From UBA6107 sp964459385 (GTDB lineage: Bacteria; Chloroflexota; Anaerolineae; Anaerolineales; Anaerolineaceae): a stretch of 64,000 nt of DNA. Shown here piece by piece: positions 52,431-60,848 of this stretch (its first letter is position 1; the number at the start of each line of letters is the position of its first letter). The notes under the pieces are model-generated. The model had not been told where the DNA came from. It saw only the letters and a program-made list of their open reading frames with translations, and did not search any database. Location of the stretch: assembly GCA_964459385.1 (NCBI GenBank), contig CAYWLG010000005.1, positions 1-64,000 on the forward strand. Direction: 5' to 3'. The position numbers were made by a program, and so were the translations under genes.

Positions 52431-52476
52431 TTGTAATCTATCTGTAAACTGTGGTATTATTGTGAGAGCGCTCTCA
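52431..52476 (+). promoter_or_regulatory. Promoter and operator of the GH130-GH94 operon
   Basis: TTGTAA (52431-52436), an 18-base spacer and TATTAT (52455-52460) form a sigma-70-like promoter. The perfect 14-bp palindrome TGAGAGCGCTCTCA (52463-52476) sits two bases after the -10 box, where a bound repressor would block transcription. The start codon of GH130 is at 52592. Confidence 0.7.
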
Positions 52477-52591
52477 AGATTTAAAAACATTATAAGGACT
52501 TTTTTCAAAATGTCAATCGCTTTTTGAAAATTGGTGCTTAAAAAACAAAACTGCACGATTACTTGATCGTTATCGATAAGGAGTAAATCTT

Positions 52592-53560
52592 ATGATACTT
52601 CCTGCCCTTGCCAACCTTCCTTGGGAAGAACGACCAGTTGCATGTGACGATGTTGTGTGGCGATACAGTCAAAACCCCATCATCCCACGCGATCTGATCC
52701 CCTCTTCAAACAGCATTTTCAACAGCGCCGTGGTTCCCCACAAAGGCAACTTTGCCGGCGTGTTTCGCTGTGACAATAAGCAACGAGAAATGAACCTTAA
52801 TCGCGGGTTCAGCAAAAATGGGCTGGACTGGCAGATCGATAACGACCCCATTGAGTGGATCAGCGACGACCCTGAGATCGGTCGTTTTCAGTACCGATAC
52901 GATCCGCGCGTGGTTTGGTTGGAAGATCGCTATTACGTCACCTGGTGCAACGGATATCACGGCCCCACCATTGGCGTGGGATATACCTATGATTTTGAAA
53001 AATTCTATTTTCTCGAAAATGCCCTCTTGCCTTTCAACCGCAATGGGGTGCTCTTTCCGCGCAAGATCAACAACAAATATGTGATGCTCAGCCGCCCCAG
53101 TGATAACGGGCATACCCCCTTTGGTGATATATATCTCAGCCAGTCGCCTGACATGATCCACTGGGGAGAACACCGTTTCGTGATGGGTGTGACGGATGGC
53201 TGGCAGAGCACCAAAGTAGGCGCCGGCCCCGTGCCCATTGAGACTCCTGAAGGATGGCTGTTGATCTATCACGGTGTGCTCACCTCTTGCAATGGCTTTG
53301 TGTACAGCTTTGGGGCCGCCCTGCTTGATCTGGATCAGCCCTGGAAGGTGATCAAACGCACTAAACCCTATCTGCTCAATCCACGCGAGATCTACGAAAA
53401 CGTGGGCGATGTTCCCAATGTGGCCTTTCCCTGTGCCACACTGGTGGATGGTGCTACCAACCGTATGGCCATCTACTACGGCGGTGCCGATACCGTGACC
53501 TGTGTGGCATTTGCCAGAATTCCTGAAGTGATCGAGTTTGTGAAAGCCAATTCTTATTAA
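52592..53560 (+). CDS. GH130-family beta-mannoside phosphorylase-like protein
   Basis: A 322-residue five-bladed beta-propeller enzyme. Conserved GH130 features include FRYDPRV-like QYRYDPRVVWLED (Asp104 is the probable general acid), WCNGYHGPTIG, GVLFPRKINNKYVMLSRPSDNGHTP and the phosphate-pocket-like STKVGAGPVPIETPEGWLLIYHG. GH130 enzymes phosphorolyse terminal beta-mannosides to mannose 1-phosphate. The length and motif set fit the subfamily acting on mannosyl-glucose or manno-oligosaccharides; hydrolytic members exist too. It begins the plus-strand operon with GH94, which starts 29 bases after its stop. Confidence 0.88.
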   Translation: MILPALANLPWEERPVACDDVVWRYSQNPIIPRDLIPSSNSIFNSAVVPHKGNFAGVFRCDNKQREMNLNRGFSKNGLDWQIDNDPIEWISDDPEIGRFQYRYDPRVVWLEDRYYVTWCNGYHGPTIGVGYTYDFEKFYFLENALLPFNRNGVLFPRKINNKYVMLSRPSDNGHTPFGDIYLSQSPDMIHWGEHRFVMGVTDGWQSTKVGAGPVPIETPEGWLLIYHGVLTSCNGFVYSFGAALLDLDQPWKVIKRTKPYLLNPREIYENVGDVPNVAFPCATLVDGATNRMAIYYGGADTVTCVAFARIPEVIEFVKANSY

Positions 53561-53589
53561 TCTCGCGCAGCCGCCGGAGGGACACCTTT

Positions 53590-56034
53590 ATGAAGTTTGG
53601 GCACTTTGACGACCAGAATCTGGAATATGTAATTGAACGCCCCGATACCCCCCTGCCCTGGATCAACTATCTGGGCAATGAAGCTTATTTTGGCATCATC
53701 TCAAATACTGCCGGCGGATATTCATTTTACAAAGACGCCCGTCTGCGCCGCATTACCCGTTATCGCTACAACAATGCTCCCCTCGATATGGGCGGGCGCT
53801 ATATTTACCTGCGCGATGACAAGAACGGCACCTTTTGGTCGCCCACCTGGATGCCCACGCGCACCCCACTCGACAGCTACGAATGCCGCCACGGGCTCGG
53901 CTATACCACCATCCGTTCCAGTTTTGCCGGTATTGAAGCTCAAACACGGTACTTTGTGCCACTGGGCGAAGACCTTGAGGTCTGGGAACTGAACGTGATC
54001 AACCGCCGTAACGAAACTGTAGAACTCTCTGCCTTTTCAGCCATCGAATTTTGTCTTTGGGATGCGCTGGATGATGCCAACAACTTTCAGCGCAATTATT
54101 CCATCGGCGAGCTCGAAGTAGAAGACGGCGTGATCTATCACAAGTCTGAATACCGCGAACGACGGGATCATTTTGCCTTTTTTGCCTGCTCAGAGCCGCT
54201 GGCCGGGTACGACACCCAGCGCGAGGCCTTTCTGGGTTCCTACCGCGGCTGGGATTCACCTGCCGCCGTTGAAAAAGGTGTCACCTCAAATTCACTGACC
54301 GTGGGATGGCAGCCCGTCGGGGTGCACCACGTCAAGATCGCCCTACAACCCGGCGAAAGCAAAAAGGTGATTTTTCTGCTCGGTTATCAAGAAAATGAAG
54401 CAGCCAAAAAGTTCAATCCGCCGGGCTCTCAGATCCTCAACAAAGCCAATGCGAAGCCCATTATTGCAAAGTATTTGAAGCAAGCCAATGTTGATGAGGC
54501 TTTTGCAAAATTGCACGATCACTGGCTGGATCTGCTCAGCAAGTTCCAGACACAGACCCCCGATATTCACACCAATCGCATGGTGAACATCTGGAATGCC
54601 TACCAGGTGATGATCACCTTCAACTTCTCGCGCTCAACCTCCTACTTTGAATCGGGCATCGGCCGCGGCATGGGCTTCAGAGACTCCAACCAGGATCTGC
54701 TTGGTTTCATGCACCTTTTGCCAGAGTGCGCTCGTGAACGCATTTTGGATTTAGCTGCCACACAACTGCCCAGCGGCGGTGCATATCACCAATACCAGCC
54801 CCTCACCAAACGTGGCAATAATGATATCGGCAGTAACTTTAACGATGATCCACTCTGGTTGGTTTTAGCTGTTGCAACCTACCTCAAAGAGACTGGTGAC
54901 TGGGGTTTCCTGGACGTTCCTGTACCTTTCGATAACCAGGCCGGCAGCGAACAACCCCTTTACGTCCACTTGCAGCGTTCCATCCAATATACGCTGGATC
55001 GCATCGGCCCGCATGGGCTGCCCCTGATCGGCCGGGCCGATTGGAATGACTGTCTCAATTTGAACTGCTTCTCAGATCAACCCGGTCAGTCGTTTCAGAC
55101 GACCACCAATAAAGATGGCAACGTGGCCGAAAGTATTTTCATCGCCGGGCTGTTCGTGCTGGCCGGCAAAGAGATGGAAGAGATCGCCCGACGCAGAGGG
55201 AATGTAGCCGAAGCAGAGCGAGTTCACGAAGCCACAACCAAAATGGATGATGTGGTCAACCAACAAGGCTGGGATGGCGCCTGGTTCTTACGCGCTTATG
55301 ATAATTCCGGTGACCCGGTCGGCTCTGAAAGATGTGCGGAAGGCAAGATATTCATCGAACCACAAGGCATGTGCGTAATGGCCGAAATTGGTGTCGCGAA
55401 CGGTAAAGCCATCAAAGCACTCGATTCGGTACACCAAAAGTTAGCCTGCAAGCATGGCATTGTGCTGCTCACGCCAGCCTATAGGCAGTATTACCTGAAT
55501 CTGGGCGAAATCTCGTCTTACCCACCCGGCTATAAAGAAAACGGTGCCGTCTTCTGCCACACGAATCCGTGGGTGATGATCGCCGAAACGCGCGTAGGGC
55601 GCGGCGGTATGGCCCATGATTATTATTCGCGCATCAATCCTTCAGCACTGGAAGACGAAAGTGAACTGCATAAAACAGAACCCTATGTCTACTCACAAAT
55701 GATCTCAGGGTTTGAATCTTTGCAGGAAGGTGAAGCAAAAAACTCCTGGTTGACCGGTACGGCTGCCTGGAATTACGTGGCCATCACACAGCATATCCTG
55801 GGTGTGCGGCCAGATTATGATGGGCTGCATATCGAGCCGGTCTTCCCGTCCAATTGGAACGAATTCTCGGTGACGCGAAAATTCCGTGGCACCACTTATA
55901 AAATTCAGGTTCACCGCCAAGGCCCGGGGAATTCAGTTTCCATCATGGCAGAAGGTAAAAAAGTCGATGGGGTGATACTTCCATTGCCAGAAAAAGCAGG
56001 AAAGATCATCGACGTCGAGGTTATAGTCAGCTAA
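53590..56034 (+). CDS. GH94 cellobiose phosphorylase-like enzyme
   Basis: An 814-residue protein that matches Clostridium cellobiose phosphorylase along its whole length (for example KDARLRRITRYRYNNAP, FESGIGRGMGFRDSNQDLLG and GRADWNDCLNLN, in which Asp487 is the probable catalytic acid). The final domain contains KNSWLTGTAAWNYVAI. Cellobiose phosphorylase splits cellobiose with phosphate into glucose 1-phosphate and glucose in the cytoplasm, saving one ATP. The gene follows GH130 and has a good GGAGG-like ribosome site. Together the pair would process glucomannan oligosaccharides. Confidence 0.95.
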   Translation: MKFGHFDDQNLEYVIERPDTPLPWINYLGNEAYFGIISNTAGGYSFYKDARLRRITRYRYNNAPLDMGGRYIYLRDDKNGTFWSPTWMPTRTPLDSYECRHGLGYTTIRSSFAGIEAQTRYFVPLGEDLEVWELNVINRRNETVELSAFSAIEFCLWDALDDANNFQRNYSIGELEVEDGVIYHKSEYRERRDHFAFFACSEPLAGYDTQREAFLGSYRGWDSPAAVEKGVTSNSLTVGWQPVGVHHVKIALQPGESKKVIFLLGYQENEAAKKFNPPGSQILNKANAKPIIAKYLKQANVDEAFAKLHDHWLDLLSKFQTQTPDIHTNRMVNIWNAYQVMITFNFSRSTSYFESGIGRGMGFRDSNQDLLGFMHLLPECARERILDLAATQLPSGGAYHQYQPLTKRGNNDIGSNFNDDPLWLVLAVATYLKETGDWGFLDVPVPFDNQAGSEQPLYVHLQRSIQYTLDRIGPHGLPLIGRADWNDCLNLNCFSDQPGQSFQTTTNKDGNVAESIFIAGLFVLAGKEMEEIARRRGNVAEAERVHEATTKMDDVVNQQGWDGAWFLRAYDNSGDPVGSERCAEGKIFIEPQGMCVMAEIGVANGKAIKALDSVHQKLACKHGIVLLTPAYRQYYLNLGEISSYPPGYKENGAVFCHTNPWVMIAETRVGRGGMAHDYYSRINPSALEDESELHKTEPYVYSQMISGFESLQEGEAKNSWLTGTAAWNYVAITQHILGVRPDYDGLHIEPVFPSNWNEFSVTRKFRGTTYKIQVHRQGPGNSVSIMAEGKKVDGVILPLPEKAGKIIDVEVIVS

Positions 56035-56079
56035 AAAACTGTCGTTTACTAATACTCTCCTCCTTTTTGAATGTGGATC

Positions 56080-56114
56080 GTACAAAAGACACTTGATTCA
56101 GGTGTCTTTTGTAC
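56080..56114. terminator. Hairpin terminator after the GH94 gene
   Basis: A 13-bp perfect stem, GTACAAAAGACAC (56080-56092) with GTGTCTTTTGTAC (56102-56114), lies 45 bases past the stop. A T4 run is inside the stem, so termination efficiency is uncertain. Confidence 0.6.
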
Positions 56115-56203
56115 TTAAACTTGCAATCTTCATCTAATTTTTAATATCTCCCCTATAATTATTCTTAACTTACCCACGTGATTTACATATAGGCTGATCC
56201 ATT

Positions 56204-56647
56204 GTGAAAAACAAACCAAAGCAGGCAAGCACCAGCAATCTTCTGCAGAAACTCATTAAATCCAATGATCTGGAAGAGTTTCTGGAGGATTATGCGACCG
56301 AGCTTTCCGTTCCGCAATTTCATGAATATGTTTCCAATTTGTGCAAAGAGAAACAACTCATCATCGAGCAAGTGATCAATCGGTCTTCAATCGAACGCAC
56401 TTATGGGCATCAATTATTTAATGGAACCCGTCGCCCTTCGCGTGACAAAGTTTTACAGCTTTCTTTTGGAATGTGCCTCAATTTTGAAGAAACACAATAC
56501 TTGTTAACCGTTGCCCAAAAAAGCCAGCTTTATCCAAAAATCAAACGGGATGCGGCCATCATTTATTGTTTGAACAATCAGCTCGATATATTCGAGACGC
56601 AAAGTTTGCTCCAGTCGCTTAACATCAGCCTTTTAGGTGAAGAATGA
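56204..56647 (+). CDS. Helix-turn-helix-like protein paired with a Ser/Thr kinase
   Basis: A 147-residue protein starting with GTG. The segment IERTYGHQLFNGTRRPSRDK followed by VLQLSFGMCLNFEETQYLL has the look of an XRE-type helix-turn-helix in its second half; the remainder is helical. The C-terminal part KIKRDAAIIYCLNNQLDIFE is also family-like. Its stop overlaps the start of the kinase gene by 4 bases, so the two are coupled. It may be a transcription factor or adaptor phosphorylated by the kinase. Confidence 0.65.
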   Translation: MKNKPKQASTSNLLQKLIKSNDLEEFLEDYATELSVPQFHEYVSNLCKEKQLIIEQVINRSSIERTYGHQLFNGTRRPSRDKVLQLSFGMCLNFEETQYLLTVAQKSQLYPKIKRDAAIIYCLNNQLDIFETQSLLQSLNISLLGEE

Positions 56648-58254
56648 AGAATCAGGGTCACTTTGTAACCGAGTTCAGCAATCAATTTGAGGAGAGTTAC
56701 TTCCCGGCTGATTTCATTACCCAGTATGAGCTATTGGAGTGCCTGGGAAACTCAGCCTATGGTGAAACCTATCTGATCAAAGACAGAGAATCAGGCGTTC
56801 ATTACATCGCCAAATGCTATCCCCTTGCAGATGGAAACGGACAGGTTCATGAAGGTGAATTACTGCAAAAGCTGCGCCATGAAGGGCTGCCTGAGTTTAT
56901 CGCCCAATATCAAAATGAACAGATCCTGTGCGTAGTGCGCACCTTTCAATGCGGGCTGAACCTCAAACAACTGGTCGAAGAAAGACTGCTCAGTTACCGC
57001 GATATCATGCACATTGCAGAACAATTGTGTGATTTGCTGGCCTATCTGCACTCACAAAGCCCGGCGATCATTCACCGTGATATCAAGCCACAAAATATTA
57101 TTGTTGATGAAAGCTTAAACCTCTCGCTCATTGATTTTGGCATCTCCCGCCAATATAAGCAGGGTGCCACAGAAGATACCATTCATATGGGCACCAGGGA
57201 TTTTGCAGCCCCGGAACAATTTGGCTACTGCCAGACGGATGAGCGCTCAGATATTTATTCGCTGGGAGTGGTCATTCACTGGCTGCTGAAGCGAACCAAA
57301 ATTGACGGCAAGCGAATTCCGAAACCGGTTGCACTGCGGCTGCGTAGAGTCATCAGCAAATGCACGGCCTTTGACCCGAAAGATCGCTTTCAAAGTGCTT
57401 CAGCCGTCAAAAATGCGCTTACCGGCAGAAAGCCACTCCTTTTTGGGATGATTGCCGGCATACTGGCGGCGGTCTGCCTGCTCGCTTTCTTCTTACTGGC
57501 AAAGCCATTGAGCTATTTTTCATCAGGCGAGGTACACTTCAAGGAACCCTTGATCGAAGAAGCGGTGCGGCTCTCTCTGGGTAAATCAGACGGCGATCCC
57601 ATTCGAGCAGAAGATTTGGCCGGCATTACCGAATTGAGAATCTTCGGCGATCATGCAGCCGCCAATAATGACGAGTTTCAGGTTTATGCGAACGATTTTG
57701 CAAATTCGGGCGGGCAAATAAAACGGGGGTCGATCCAGTCGCTGGCGGACCTGGCCAAAATGCCCAATTTGCGCCAGGTGGCGTTGCCCTATCAGAACAT
57801 CAGCGACCTTAAATCAATGCCTGTGCTCATCCAACTGGAGCAGGTTGACTTGCGTCACAACCCAATTACGGATATTTCGCCTTTGGCAAAGCTGCCACTG
57901 CTCGAAAATTTGAGCCTTTTTGAAACTTTGGTCTCAGACCTGACCCCCCTAAGCGCTTGCACTCACCTGGCCACCATCGACATTGGCAAGAGCCAGGTGA
58001 CCAGCATGGCAGCACTCGACGGCCTGAACGGATTGAGCACGATCGTGGCTTATCACTCCCCCATCAACGATCTGAACCATATTGAAAACCACAACATGCT
58101 GCAAAATATCTACCTGAATGACACTCAGGTGAGCGACCTGACTCCCCTGTTGAAGCTGCCAAAGTTGAAACTGCTTGCGCTGGATGAATCTATGCAACCG
58201 TTTGCGGAAGTTCAGCTAAAACAGGCGCAATTTGAAATTCGCTATATCGAATAA
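56644..58254 (+). CDS. Membrane Ser/Thr protein kinase with leucine-rich-repeat sensor domain
   Basis: A 536-residue bacterial eukaryotic-like kinase. The kinase domain (about 28-260) has a glycine loop (LGNSAYGETYL), Lys57, HRDIKPQN (catalytic Asp146) and DFG (Asp164), with APEQFG. A single transmembrane helix (about 264-288) follows, then an outside region with leucine-rich-like repeats (about 365-535; for example NLRQVALPYQNISDL, LEQVDLRHNPITDISPL and LENLSLFETLVSDL). The extracellular repeats probably sense a ligand or envelope state. It should phosphorylate the small helix-turn-helix-like partner or other proteins. Confidence 0.9.
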   Translation: MKNQGHFVTEFSNQFEESYFPADFITQYELLECLGNSAYGETYLIKDRESGVHYIAKCYPLADGNGQVHEGELLQKLRHEGLPEFIAQYQNEQILCVVRTFQCGLNLKQLVEERLLSYRDIMHIAEQLCDLLAYLHSQSPAIIHRDIKPQNIIVDESLNLSLIDFGISRQYKQGATEDTIHMGTRDFAAPEQFGYCQTDERSDIYSLGVVIHWLLKRTKIDGKRIPKPVALRLRRVISKCTAFDPKDRFQSASAVKNALTGRKPLLFGMIAGILAAVCLLAFFLLAKPLSYFSSGEVHFKEPLIEEAVRLSLGKSDGDPIRAEDLAGITELRIFGDHAAANNDEFQVYANDFANSGGQIKRGSIQSLADLAKMPNLRQVALPYQNISDLKSMPVLIQLEQVDLRHNPITDISPLAKLPLLENLSLFETLVSDLTPLSACTHLATIDIGKSQVTSMAALDGLNGLSTIVAYHSPINDLNHIENHNMLQNIYLNDTQVSDLTPLLKLPKLKLLALDESMQPFAEVQLKQAQFEIRYIE

Positions 58255-58280
58255 AGCGCTGTAATGAAAATACGTAAAAA

Positions 58281-58310
58281 ACGACCGGGATTGAAGTATC
58301 CCAGTCGTTT
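58281..58310. terminator. Bidirectional terminator between kinase and aspS
   Basis: ACGACCGGGAT (58281-58291) pairs with ATCCCAGTCGT (58298-58308), 11 bp with one mismatch, 6-nt loop. It has A6 on one side and T3 on the other, between convergent genes. Confidence 0.75.
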
Positions 58311-58325
58311 CAGTTTTTCGATCAA

Positions 58326-60098
58326 TTACTCTTTTGGCAATTCTACGCGAATGTGCAGTTCTTCAAGCTGTTTTTCGGAGGCCTCAGAAGGAGCGTTGGC
58401 CATGAGATCGCGGGCCGCCTGGTTCTTCGGGAAAGCGATCACCTCACGGATGTTGGGCTCATCAGCCAGGAGCATGACCAGGCGGTCAATGCCCGGAGCG
58501 ATGCCGCCGTGTGGAGGAGCACCGTACTCAAAGGCTTCGAGCATGTGTCCAAATTTACTTTGAATATCTTCGTCCTTCAAACCGAGAAGTTGGAAGATCT
58601 TCATTTGAATATCACGCCGGTGGATACGAATGGAGCCCGATGCCATCTCATAGCCGTTGCACACCATGTCGTAGGCATCTGAGAGAATGGCGGATGGATC
58701 GGTATCAAACTTGGGCAGGTCTTCCATCTTGGGCATGGTAAAGGGATGATGTGCGGCATCCCATTTTTGTTCGTCTTCGTTCCACTCAAACATCGGGAAG
58801 TCCAACACCCAGGCGAAGGCCATCATGTTCTTGTCTGCCAGATCGAGGCGATCACGGAAGAGCAGGCGCAGGCCACCCAGAGTTTTGTTAACCACAGCGC
58901 GCTGGTCAGCCACAAAGAGGATCAAATCGCCCGTCTTGGCGCCGGTCTGTTTTTCAAGTGCACTCACCTCTTCAGGAGTGATGAATTTTTGGGCAGTGCC
59001 CTTCACGCCCTCAGCGCTCAGAGCCAGCGTCGCCAACCCTTTGGCGCCCTGATCTTTGGCAAAGGTGGTCAAATCATCCACCTCTTTGCGGGTATATTCA
59101 GCACAGCCGGGCACAATGATGCATTTGATGACGCCGCCCGATTTGAGCGTGTTCTGAAAGACCATAAAACTGCTATCGGCGAATAAGCCGGAGACGTCCT
59201 GTAATTCCATGCCAAAGCGCAGATCAGGCTTATCTGAGCCATAGCGATCGACTGCCTCGGCGTAGGTCAAACGCGGCCAGGGGGAAGCAAGCATGTGCTT
59301 TTGCGGGGTGACGACCGGCAGCATGGCGGTGAATAGCCCTTCCAGCATGTTCAACACATCATCGCGCTGCACGAAAGACATTTCCAGGTCCAACTGGGTG
59401 AACTCGGGCTGGCGATCACCGCGCAGGTCTTCATCGCGGAAACAACGCGCGATCTGGAAATATTTTTCCACTCCGGCCACCTGTAAAAGCTGCTTGAGCT
59501 GCTGCGGGGACTGCGGCAAGGCATAGAAGCACCCGGGGTGCACACGGGAAGGCACGAGATAATCACGAGCGCCTTCAGGCGTGGTCTTGAAAAGCATGGG
59601 GGTTTCCACTTCAATAAACCCTTGCTCGTCGAGATAATCGCGCATGAATTTGATCACCTTGTGACGCAGCATCAAGTTGCGCTGCATACGTTCACGACGC
59701 AAATCAAGGTAGCGATATTTCAAACGCACATTCTCGTCAGTGTCTTCATCTTTATTGATCAAGAATGGCAGCGGTTTGGCGGGGTTAAGCACCTCACAGG
59801 CGGTGGCATCGATCTCGATCTCCCCGGTGGGCAGGTTTGGGTTCTCAGCACCCTCAGGGCGGCGGCGAACCTCGCCGGTTACCTGTAACACCCACTCCAT
59901 GCGGGCATCGTGCAAGATCTGCGCGACTTCAGGGAATTTAGTGGGGTTAGCCACAACCTGAACGATGCCGGAGCGATCGCGCAGATCGATAAAAGTGACC
60001 CCACCGTGATCTCGCTGACGATGCACCCAACCTGCCAGGATCACCTGCTGCCCAATGTTTTTCGAACTAAGCTCACCACAATTGTGGTTCTTATACAT
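58326..60098 (-). CDS. aspS: Aspartyl-tRNA synthetase, non-discriminating type
   Basis: A 590-residue bacterial AspRS with an OB-fold anticodon-binding domain (about 1-110), the class II core (motif 1 near FIEVETPML, motif 2 FRDEDLRGDRQPEFTQLDLE, motif 3 GIAPGIDRLVMLL) and the GAD insertion (about 300-410). His31 (RDHGG) and Gly83 (RPEGAENP) are the residues described for non-discriminating AspRS, which charge both tRNA-Asp and tRNA-Asn with Asp. That implies transamidation to Asn-tRNA by GatCAB elsewhere. The upstream ORF is bounded at 60098 by ATG. Confidence 0.95.
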   Translation of the reverse strand: MYKNHNCGELSSKNIGQQVILAGWVHRQRDHGGVTFIDLRDRSGIVQVVANPTKFPEVAQILHDARMEWVLQVTGEVRRRPEGAENPNLPTGEIEIDATACEVLNPAKPLPFLINKDEDTDENVRLKYRYLDLRRERMQRNLMLRHKVIKFMRDYLDEQGFIEVETPMLFKTTPEGARDYLVPSRVHPGCFYALPQSPQQLKQLLQVAGVEKYFQIARCFRDEDLRGDRQPEFTQLDLEMSFVQRDDVLNMLEGLFTAMLPVVTPQKHMLASPWPRLTYAEAVDRYGSDKPDLRFGMELQDVSGLFADSSFMVFQNTLKSGGVIKCIIVPGCAEYTRKEVDDLTTFAKDQGAKGLATLALSAEGVKGTAQKFITPEEVSALEKQTGAKTGDLILFVADQRAVVNKTLGGLRLLFRDRLDLADKNMMAFAWVLDFPMFEWNEDEQKWDAAHHPFTMPKMEDLPKFDTDPSAILSDAYDMVCNGYEMASGSIRIHRRDIQMKIFQLLGLKDEDIQSKFGHMLEAFEYGAPPHGGIAPGIDRLVMLLADEPNIREVIAFPKNQAARDLMANAPSEASEKQLEELHIRVELPKE

Positions 60099-60296
60099 AA
60101 TGACCTCACTTATGAGAATGATAGCGAAAGGTATTTTAACACAGGCTAATAGTGTTTGAAAGAATTAGGTTAAAATCGCAGGAAATTTCGGAAAAAATAT
60201 TTTTGGCGTACAATGATTAAAAGGAAATTTTCAAACCGGGGGGTTCTCGTAATAGAGCAAACTTGTCGCTTGAATACCCCCACGAAAGGGAACGTC

Positions 60297-60779
60297 ATGC
60301 CCGAGAAAGTAAAAGAATTGGCTTTGCCGCGAGGGATTGAAAGAAAGCTTTTTCGTTTTCCCATTGCCCTCTTTCATGCCCATTTGGGTTTTTTGTTTGG
60401 CTACCGCTTTGTGTTACTCACCCACACTGGCCGTAAATCTGGAAAGCCCAGACAAACCGTGCTCGAAATTGTGCGTTATGAAAAGTCGGATGGCTCCTGC
60501 ATTGTTGCATCTGGCTGGGGAGCCAAGTCGGATTGGTTCCTCAACGTCAGTGCCGACCCCAAGATTAAATTCCAAATTCAGAACAATGAAGCGGATGGCA
60601 TCGCAGTTCGTTTAGCGCCCAATGAAGCTGCTGCCGAACTCGTAAGCTATGCGCAAAAGCATCCTGGTGCCTGGAAAGAACTGGCTACCTTTATGGGATA
60701 CAAACTGGATGGCAGCGAGAAAGACATCGAGGAAATGGGCAAAATCCTACCCCTCTTCCGATTCCAGCGTGAACCCTGA
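60297..60779 (+). CDS. Deazaflavin-dependent nitroreductase-family protein (DDN/F420-type)
   Basis: A 160-residue protein with the PF04075-like features THTGRKSGKPRQTVLE and ASGWGAKSDWFLNVSADP. The family binds F420 or other flavins in a split-barrel and reduces or detoxifies small molecules in actinobacteria and Chloroflexota. The ORF continues upstream to 60213, but ATG 60297 has a strong AAAGGG site. It stands alone, ending before a strong terminator. Confidence 0.78.
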   Translation: MPEKVKELALPRGIERKLFRFPIALFHAHLGFLFGYRFVLLTHTGRKSGKPRQTVLEIVRYEKSDGSCIVASGWGAKSDWFLNVSADPKIKFQIQNNEADGIAVRLAPNEAAAELVSYAQKHPGAWKELATFMGYKLDGSEKDIEEMGKILPLFRFQREP

Positions 60780-60797
60780 ATCAATCCATTGAGCTAT

Positions 60798-60827
60798 AAA
60801 AACCAGAGTCCAACGACTCTGGTTTTT
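60798..60827. terminator. Bidirectional terminator between DDN-like gene and xylB
   Basis: AACCAGAGTC (60801-60810) pairs with GACTCTGGTT (60815-60824), loop CAAC, extended by A and T on both sides (60798-60827). It lies between convergent genes. Confidence 0.85.
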
Positions 60828-60848
60828 GGTTTATGTATAACGAGTAAA

